Shown: one piece after another, positions 63,271 through 64,000 of the stretch | Position numbering within the stretch: the first letter of the stretch is position 1 | How the letters are laid out: each line of letters opens with the position of its first letter | DNA from: Bufo bufo | Taxonomy: Eukaryota; Chordata; Amphibia; Anura; Bufonidae | Direction of reading: 5' to 3' | Assembly: GCF_905171765.1 (NCBI RefSeq) | Contig: NC_053392.1 | Location: forward strand, 452,176,930 to 452,240,929 | DNA length: 64,000 nt | Made by a program: the position numbers and the translations under genes | The notes under the pieces: generated by a model | Told to the model about the DNA's origin: nothing | The model's input: only the letters and a program-made list of their open reading frames with translations | Databases searched by the model: none

Positions 63271-64000
63271 GTCAATAACAATGATTACTTAATTGAGATG
63301 TATTTCTCTGCTATCCGGGAACTGCGGGTGTGGATATAGGTTACTATATTAGGGTGATGGAGGTTATCTTTATCTTCCTATAAAACAAATGGAGACATAG
63401 ATCCTGCGAAAGGTTTGTTAAGAAAATGCAGGACCTTAGTCATGTGATGGTTGCTGTAGCAACGTTTACAAATAGGCCTCATGTGATCTCAGCATTCCGG
63501 TCACCTGATCCTCCGGTCAGCTGACCTGTTGATCAGGGGACACATCCACTCATAGAAGACTGCCTACACCAGGAGGATTGCGGAAGCAATGTCGCGCAGG
63601 CGCAGTTGTTTCTACACCATGCCAGATCTCCATGTGTCGTTGGGATCCGAATCAGGTTACAAACGTTCAACTATTGTTTTTAATTATGTTATTTATTAGA
63701 TCACCTGGGTGTTAATGAATGGCTTAATCATCATGAAATATGACTTGTAGTCTCTTAGGTATATGCACTATTGAGGATACATACATTTAGGCCACTTATA
63801 CTGTATGTTTAATATGGGCTTCACTTGTTTTTGAATCATTTATAATTTGATTTTGAAATACACTTTTATGATTTTTATCACTTTTTTTACTTAATTATGT
63901 TATTGATTAATTGATATGGAACATGCTATATATATGCTATGTGCACTCCCTTTCTGTATCACTGCTTGAAAAAGGTTCCAGTGTGCGAACCGAAATGTTG
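63271..64000 (+). repeat. PLE-C right terminal repeat, cut by the window edge
   Basis: Complement of the left terminal region 53100-53810. At 63961-64000 the hammerhead-like motif reads CTTGAAAAAGGTTC, loop, GAACCGAAATGTTG; compared with PLE-A and B the helix changed from GGCTC/GAGCC to GGTTC/GAACC on both strands. Confidence 0.85.

Larger units (their letters stand above)
53033..64000 (-). mobile_element. PLE-C: decayed Penelope-like element with inverted terminal copies, split by PLE-D
   Basis: Left terminal region 53033-53990 returns in inverted order at 57690-57850 plus 63271-64000 (for example CTCCTGGTGTATGCAGTC near 53505 against its near-complement near 63560). The genes between are on the minus strand: ORF1 remnant about 57100-57690, ORF2 57096-54168. 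A 721-bp element (56200-56920) and PLE-D (57851-63270) are inserted. The right end runs to the window edge. Confidence 0.85.

Noticed and set aside
1..64000. tRNA, rRNA, snRNA or host protein-coding genes
   Set aside because: No cloverleaf-like A/B boxes, no rRNA text and no exon chain outside transposon proteins were recognised; a covariance or protein-profile search could still find small ones.

Overview
This window looks like intergenic DNA from a large, repeat-rich vertebrate genome, most probably a frog or toad. I found no host gene, tRNA, rRNA or CRISPR array. Almost every base can be assigned to a transposable element, usually nested inside another. The mix (GIY-YIG Penelope-like elements, chromodomain Ty3/Gypsy elements with a fused gag-pol, several Tc1/mariner lineages, BED-type hAT, Harbinger MADF, TTAA-flanked palindromic MITEs and an L1-type LINE) is what I know from anuran genomes. 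The species call is inference.

Layout. 1-6.2 kb: remnants of a BED-finger hAT transposon, split by a younger hAT MITE (8-bp target duplication) that carries a ~1 kb minisatellite. 6.2-10.7 kb: a GC-rich stretch and a broken L1-type LINE with an internal segmental shuffle. 10.7-12.7 kb: piggyBac-like remnant, MITE end and an ~80-bp minisatellite. 12.75-20.2 kb: a very large palindrome whose centre holds a TTAA-flanked element, itself split by a 5.5-kb Ty3/Gypsy element (Gypsy-1, recently dead). 20.2-23.6 kb: a retroposon with a 17-bp target duplication, a decayed Harbinger MADF/BESS gene and a cluster of hairpins. 23.58-25.16 kb: a Tc1 element with one stop codon. 25.16 kb to the end: an almost continuous chain of Penelope-like elements (PLE-A, B1, B2, C and D), mostly meeting at (TA)n runs, into which hAT, Tc1/mariner and Gypsy elements have jumped.

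Elements that look youngest and possibly still competent: Gypsy-2 (46258-51797; 1425-codon ORF, LTRs differing at one site I could see, perfect 5-bp target duplication), PLE-B2 (42952-53005; ORF1 and ORF2 open), Tc1-D (340 codons, DD37E) and Tc1-E (340 codons, DD34E, inserted inside Tc1-D).

Most interesting reading: in PLE-B2 and PLE-D, ORF2 lies in the -1 frame of ORF1. Both carry the same slippery heptamer T TTT TTA, in the ORF1 frame, just after the last stop of the -1 frame, and the -1 frame is then open into ORF2. The decayed PLE-C keeps the same heptamer at the equivalent place. This suggests that these Penelope-like elements make their reverse transcriptase by programmed -1 ribosomal frameshifting. 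PLE-D also carries a sequence meeting the hammerhead ribozyme consensus in its 3' region; A, B and C carry a degenerate relative with a covarying helix II. Both Gypsy elements carry the signature of Tf1/sushi self-priming: the predicted first ten bases of the transcript are complementary to the segment one base after the 5' LTR.
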